From: Komagataeibacter xylinus
Lineage (GTDB): Bacteria; Pseudomonadota; Alphaproteobacteria; Acetobacterales; Acetobacteraceae
Reading direction: 5' to 3'
NCBI RefSeq assembly: GCF_031081985.1
Contig: NZ_JARWSK010000001.1
Location: 434,001 to 498,000 of the forward strand
DNA length: 64,000 bases
Shown here: in pieces, positions 60,771-64,000 of the stretch
Position numbering within the stretch: the stretch's first letter is position 1
Layout of the letters: the number at the start of each line of letters is the position of its first letter
Made by a program: the position numbers and the translations under genes
The notes under the pieces: model-generated
Seen by the model: only the letters and a program-made list of their open reading frames with translations
Told to the model about the DNA's origin: nothing
Database searches by the model: none

Positions 60771-61013
60771 TCAGTCCACCGCGATCAGGCACAGGTTGGT
60801 GTCAGCCCGCATGAGCCGCATCTGCTCGGGCGTGAAATGCCCGGCCGGATAGACCGCGAATGCGGGGTGCGCCACGCCCGCGCGGCGCTGGCCGGGGTCG
60901 CGGCTCATCACGATCAGGCTTTCCGGCCCGATGTCGCGCGCGCAGTCATTGGACAGCACATGCACGCACGCCTTGGCTGTGGCGGCGTTGCCGCCCTTGG
61001 GAGCGGTAGTCAT
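60771..61013 (-). CDS. Mu gp35-like (HI1506-type) protein
   Basis: This 80-residue protein has a C-terminal part FTPEQMRLMRADTNLCLIAV that resembles Mu gp35/HI1506-type domains, and an AFAVYPAGHFT strand. It lies between gpT and gp36, exactly where gp35 is. Function unknown. Confidence 0.7.
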   Translation of the reverse strand: MTTAPKGGNAATAKACVHVLSNDCARDIGPESLIVMSRDPGQRRAGVAHPAFAVYPAGHFTPEQMRLMRADTNLCLIAVD

Positions 61014-61026
61014 TCAGGCGGTCTCC

Positions 61027-61965
61027 TTACGAGAGGTAGGTGCAGCGGACAGGCGTTGCGGTGCCCTTCCACTCGTTGCCGGTGGTGGTGTAGGTCGTGC
61101 CATCCGCGTTCAGGGACGCGATCAGGTCATTCTTCATGAGCGAGTTCGCCTGACCTTCCAGCGCCGGGGGCACCATCAGGATGTTCGGCGTGATCCCGTA
61201 GGAAATGCCATCCTTCCGGCGCAGGGCCGCCATGGCCGCGCGGGCCGCCCCATAGGTCACACCATTGAGCGGGCGGGTCGAGCGGTAGGCCAGCTGCCAC
61301 ATGCCAAAGCCCGCATTGCAGCGGCCGTCCACGCCCCATTCAAACCGCTTCTGGCGGAACACGTTCTCGTCCGACAGGCTGGTCTTGGGGGTGATCACGA
61401 ACGGCCGCCGCTTCTGGAAGATCATCGGCTTGAGCGGGCGCTGGGTGTCGAACAGATACCACGCCGGGCCTGCCGTCTCGCCCTGCGCGGGGCCTGCATT
61501 GTTGCTGTAGGACACGACCTTGCCCGACTGGTCATAGTTGACATGGTCGGTGTCGAAGAAGTTCTGCCCGTCATAGCATTTGGTGGACGCGCCCTGGGCC
61601 AGCAGGCTGAAGATCAGCTGGTCAGGTAGCACACCGGCATTGTAGCCAAGCTGCTGGATGGCGATGTTGAAGATGCCGAAGACATCGTCCTCAAAGTCAT
61701 CGCGGTCGATGCCGATCGTTTCCTCGAACGGCTCGTTGATGATGGTGAAGTTGCTGGCCGACAGGTCATGAACGACGCGGTCACCAGCCCATTTCCGCAG
61801 GCCGGGGATTTCGTCCATCTTCGGATAGAAGCTCTCGCGGGACGTGGAACTGGTCACCATGGAGATCAGCTCGAACTGCGAAGGCGCGACTTCCAGATAC
61901 CGGTTATAGGCCGTGTTGACGTTGGCGTTCAGAATCTGAAGATTCGCCGCATTGATTTCGGGCAT
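61027..61965 (-). CDS. Major capsid protein, Mu gpT-like
   Basis: This 312-residue protein has the gpT family pattern: NLQILNANVNTAYNRYLEVA, MVTSSTSRESFYPKMDEIPG, RKWAGDRVVHDLSASNFTII and IGIDRDDFEDDVFGIFN. It forms the head shell. The gene is located between the gp33-like and gp35-like genes. Confidence 0.93.
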   Translation of the reverse strand: MPEINAANLQILNANVNTAYNRYLEVAPSQFELISMVTSSTSRESFYPKMDEIPGLRKWAGDRVVHDLSASNFTIINEPFEETIGIDRDDFEDDVFGIFNIAIQQLGYNAGVLPDQLIFSLLAQGASTKCYDGQNFFDTDHVNYDQSGKVVSYSNNAGPAQGETAGPAWYLFDTQRPLKPMIFQKRRPFVITPKTSLSDENVFRQKRFEWGVDGRCNAGFGMWQLAYRSTRPLNGVTYGAARAAMAALRRKDGISYGITPNILMVPPALEGQANSLMKNDLIASLNADGTTYTTTGNEWKGTATPVRCTYLS

Positions 61966-61977
61966 GTGTGCTTAACC

Positions 61978-62421
61978 TCAGATTTCTACGTAGGGAGTGC
62001 CGTCAGCGTCGAGACCGCACAGGGTGCCGACCAGCAGCCGTGCCGTGCCGCCTTCGGGCGTCTGGGTGAGGGAGACGGTCTCGTCATCGACCGCGTAAAC
62101 CGGCTTGTCGAAGTCGGCCCAGGTGGGAGCCACATCGAACGGCAGCGCCCATGTGCCCTTGCGGCAGCGCACCGTGCCGCCGCCATAGAAGGCATCGGTG
62201 CCCGGCGCGCCTGCCGTATTGATCTGCTGGTGCTGGGCAATGCCCAGAATGCCGACCATGGGCGAAGGGGGTGCCGCAGCACCTGCCTGCACCAGCGTGC
62301 CGTCCTGGCACACGGCGGTGATTGACCCACGGAACACGCTGCAACCGGCCGCCACGGGCTGGGCGAACTCGACCGCAACAGGCCCCATCTTGTATTTGAG
62401 AACGCGATCAGCACTCAGCAT
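61978..62421 (-). CDS. Mu gp33-like/DUF2190-type head protein
   Basis: This 147-residue beta-rich protein starts MLSADRVLKYKMGPVAVEFA and has VGILGIAQHQQINTAGAPGT and GTVRCRKGTWALPFDV, matching the small decoration-type proteins that lie between protease and capsid genes. It overlaps the gpI start codon by one base. Confidence 0.65.
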   Translation of the reverse strand: MLSADRVLKYKMGPVAVEFAQPVAAGCSVFRGSITAVCQDGTLVQAGAAAPPSPMVGILGIAQHQQINTAGAPGTDAFYGGGTVRCRKGTWALPFDVAPTWADFDKPVYAVDDETVSLTQTPEGGTARLLVGTLCGLDADGTPYVEI

Positions 62422-63416
62422 CAGGCGGCTCCCTGCTTGCGGATCATGTCCTTCACCGCCTTGGGGTCATTGCCGAAGGCGGCGGACATGCTGTCCACCT
62501 CACCACCACCGGCATCAGGTTCCTGCGTGTGCAGGGTGGGCGTCTTGCCCATGCGGGGCAGCCCGGTGATCAGCTCCTGCGCCAGTTCGGGGCTGGTGGA
62601 ATGCAGCGTGATGAACTTGTCGCGCATCGGCTGCGTGATCACGGCACCCTCGGCGGCCGCCCTGTTCATCAGGTCTTCCACGTCACGGCGCGACAGCTGC
62701 GCCGTCAGCGCCGCCACCTGTCCCTCCAGTGTGACGACCTGCGGCAGGGCGGAATGGGTGCTGGCCTCGATCCGTGCGCGCAGGCCGGTCACCAGTTCGG
62801 CAGCCGGGGCCGCAGCCTCCAGCCCGAGCACCTGGGCAACCTGCGTGTGCAGCGTGATATTCTCGCGTGCTGTGGCGAGTGCGCGATTGACATCGTCGGA
62901 CGACGCGGTCGGAGACAGACCGAGCGCCTGACGGAGTTCTTCAGGCGTCATGCCCGGCTCCTGACTGTGAATGTGGGTAAGGGTGAGGTTTGGCGTGTTG
63001 GTGAGCGATGCGCGCACCAGCTGCGTCACGGTGCCATCCGGTCCGACCGTGAAAGCGGGCGACAGCCCCCGATAGGCCCGGTCCTGCATCAGGGCAGCGC
63101 CCAAGCGGTTCCAGTCCACGCGGCCCCAGATGCCGTCTGCGCGGCTCTGTAGCTCGACAATGTAGCCGGCGGCCGGAGCCGGGCCGCCCATCATCATCGC
63201 GCGGTCGGTGGCGTGGTTCTCATCCAGCGGCAGCTTGCCGTCAGCAGCCTGCATGCTGTGCAGGATCAGGGCTTTCGGGTCTGCCACATGATACGGCCCG
63301 CGCCCGTCAGTTCCCTTGAAGGTTCCGGCGGGCAGCAGGTGCAGCCATTCGGGTAGTTTGTCCTTGGCGTCTTCCGGCAGTGCGGTATGGCAATGGAGCA
63401 GTGTCATCCCCGGCAC
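62421..63416 (-). CDS. Prohead protease/scaffold, Mu gpI-like
   Basis: This 331-residue protein has an N-terminal Mu-type protease domain (about 1-150: LPEWLHLLPAGTFKGTDGRG, LPLDENHATDRAMM, WGRVDWNRLGAALMQ) and a C-terminal scaffold part with coiled coil (LATARENITLHTQV) and NRAAAEGAVITQPM. The protease cuts scaffold out of the prohead. An internal start could give a scaffold-only product as in Mu Z. The dyad copy 2 lies 26 bases upstream. Confidence 0.88.
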   Translation of the reverse strand: MPGMTLLHCHTALPEDAKDKLPEWLHLLPAGTFKGTDGRGPYHVADPKALILHSMQAADGKLPLDENHATDRAMMMGGPAPAAGYIVELQSRADGIWGRVDWNRLGAALMQDRAYRGLSPAFTVGPDGTVTQLVRASLTNTPNLTLTHIHSQEPGMTPEELRQALGLSPTASSDDVNRALATARENITLHTQVAQVLGLEAAAPAAELVTGLRARIEASTHSALPQVVTLEGQVAALTAQLSRRDVEDLMNRAAAEGAVITQPMRDKFITLHSTSPELAQELITGLPRMGKTPTLHTQEPDAGGGEVDSMSAAFGNDPKAVKDMIRKQGAA

Positions 63417-63442
63417 GATGCCGGATCAGGGCTGCCGGTTTC

Positions 63443-63462
63443 AGGGAGAACGATTTCCCCCT
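63443..63462 (-). promoter_or_regulatory. Late-operon dyad, copy 2 (upstream of gpI)
   Basis: AGGGAGAACGATTTCCCCCT is a dyad; on the mRNA it pairs AGGGGGAA with TTCTCCCT (one G:U-type pair) around a 4-base loop. It lies 26 bases before the gpI-like start. The surrounding bases match the copy at 51387 in about 30 of 36 positions. Confidence 0.7.
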
Positions 63463-63562
63463 AACCGGCCGGGCGGGGCCTTCCCGATTTTTACGCCGCA
63501 GGAGGGCCGCAGGGTCATCATGCGCATGATCGGACGCGAGCGCGCCAAAAACGCCTGTGCCC

Positions 63563-63591
63563 CCCTCTTAAACCCTCTTACGGCCCTCTTA
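63563..63591 (-). promoter_or_regulatory. Three phased direct repeats upstream of gpI
   Basis: CCCTCTTA occurs at 63563-63570, 63573-63580 and 63584-63591, spaced 10 and 11 bp, about one helical turn. On the minus strand this is TAAGAGGG three times. They lie 147 bases upstream of the gpI-like start, in the 199-base gap after the gpG-like gene. Confidence 0.55.
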
Positions 63592-63615
63592 AAAATCAGC
63601 GGGGCCTTGCAGATG

Positions 63616-64000
63616 TCATCCGCGCATGGCGCGGGCGAGAAATGCCTCCAGTTCGCCCACGACCAGGTCGCGCTCCTTCGGCCCGAAACCAAGGTAGGGC
63701 CGTGCGGGTATCTTCACGCTGGCAAGGTGCCACAACCTGCCGCCCATCATGAACGACAGCTGGCCTGCCTCACGCGGCACGATGGTCGCCCCGCTCTGGT
63801 GGACCCCGGCATATTTCAGGTCAGAACCCACCCATGCCTCCTGATCTGTAGCCCCGCCACGGATCGAACTGGCCAGCCCGTAGCTGAAGCCACCCCGGCC
63901 GATCAGGATGGATGGCCCTTCCTTGTCCTGGGCATAGAGGGGGTTGAGCGGGGCGTAAGAGTCCCATTTGACGCCCTGTGGGTCTTCCCCGTTGCGGAAG
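63616..64000 (-). CDS. Virion morphogenesis protein, Mu gpG-like (partial)
   Basis: The reading frame is open from the window edge to a stop at 63616 and encodes at least 128 residues. It has FRNGEDPQGVKWDSYAPLNP, then GSDLKYAGVHQSGATIVPRE and VKIPARPYLGFGPKERD, the pattern of phage_tail_S/gpG tail completion proteins. The N-terminal part is beyond the window. Confidence 0.85.
   Translation of the reverse strand, partial: FRNGEDPQGVKWDSYAPLNPLYAQDKEGPSILIGRGGFSYGLASSIRGGATDQEAWVGSDLKYAGVHQSGATIVPREAGQLSFMMGGRLWHLASVKIPARPYLGFGPKERDLVVGELEAFLARAMRG

Larger units (their letters stand above)
45400..64000 (-). mobile_element. Mu-like prophage, right (late) half
   Basis: From the window edge to about 45.4 kb every gene is on the minus strand and follows the order of Mu late genes (G, I, 33, T, 35-38, L, M, 41, 42, N, P, 45-48, tail fibre, then a modification gene). 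The right end must lie in 45330-45501 because a complete host gene stops at 45329 and the dam gene begins there. The exact terminus cannot be set without the left end. Early genes, transposase and lysis genes are beyond the window. Confidence 0.9.

Noticed and set aside
63441-63692. An 83-codon minus-strand frame in the gpG-gpI gap
   Set aside because: It overlaps the gpG-like gene in another frame and covers the phased repeats and the dyad; basic composition without domain.
1-64000. CRISPR arrays, tRNA or rRNA genes
   Set aside because: No regularly spaced repeats of CRISPR type, no tRNA cloverleaf and no rRNA sequence were noticed on reading. A search with dedicated models was not possible.

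Overview
The window reads as chromosome of a GC-rich alphaproteobacterium, most likely an acetic acid bacterium of the Komagataeibacter/Gluconacetobacter type. This rests on codon and base composition, the mix of gene families, an IS5-family element, and a dispersed palindromic repeat at gene 3' ends. It is inferred from the sequence alone. No rRNA, tRNA or CRISPR array was seen.

Layout. 1-4.2 kb: tail of a CMD-like gene, then a four-gene oligopeptide/dipeptide-type ABC importer (two ATPases, two permeases, no binding protein in view). 4.3-5.5 kb: an AT-richer patch of three orphan immunity-type genes (CdiI_4-like, CPCC, Imm30-like). 5.5-18.6 kb: housekeeping and stress genes, namely an AGE-type epimerase/isomerase, SDR, MYG1-like protein, phosphoribosyltransferase, pirin with divergent LysR, WrbA, HWE-type kinase, thiopurine methyltransferase, DUF523 and dGTPase, plus several very small membrane or lipoprotein genes. 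18.8-22.4 kb: acyl-CoA dehydrogenase, PIG-L deacetylase and NodS-like methyltransferase in one overlapping operon, with a convergent GT2 glycosyltransferase. This is a plausible uncharacterised glycoconjugate-modifying set. 23-25.4 kb: sugar porter and an IS5-family insertion sequence that landed beside a strong terminator. 25.4-37.9 kb: small lipoproteins, Hsp70/YegD-like protein, a lipoprotein hydrolase paired with a DUF4105 (Lnb-type) membrane protein, a BamE-like lipoprotein, a decayed M48 peptidase, Old Yellow Enzyme, sulfotransferase, DOPA-dioxygenase-like protein and YceI. 38-45.3 kb: a two-HTH S24 repressor with three near-identical operators and a co-transcribed SMI1/KNR4 immunity gene, a ComJ-SUFU fusion, a DMT permease with a 25-histidine tail, and DUF4272.

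45.4-64 kb (to the window edge): the late half of a Mu-like prophage on the minus strand, in Mu order: gpG, gpI protease/scaffold, gp33-like, gpT capsid, gp35-38, sheath L, tube M, tail chaperone with a probable frameshift product, tape measure, N, P, gp45-48, tail fibre, accessory genes and a Dam methylase at the place where Mu keeps mom. Most genes overlap by 4 bp. Two nearly identical 36-bp sequences with a dyad lie 23-26 nt upstream of the gpI-like and gp46-like starts. They are candidates for phage-specific late control sites comparable in position to Mu PI and PP.

A theme across the window is immunity-type genes without visible toxins, together with small 3'-end palindromes that probably serve as two-way terminators.
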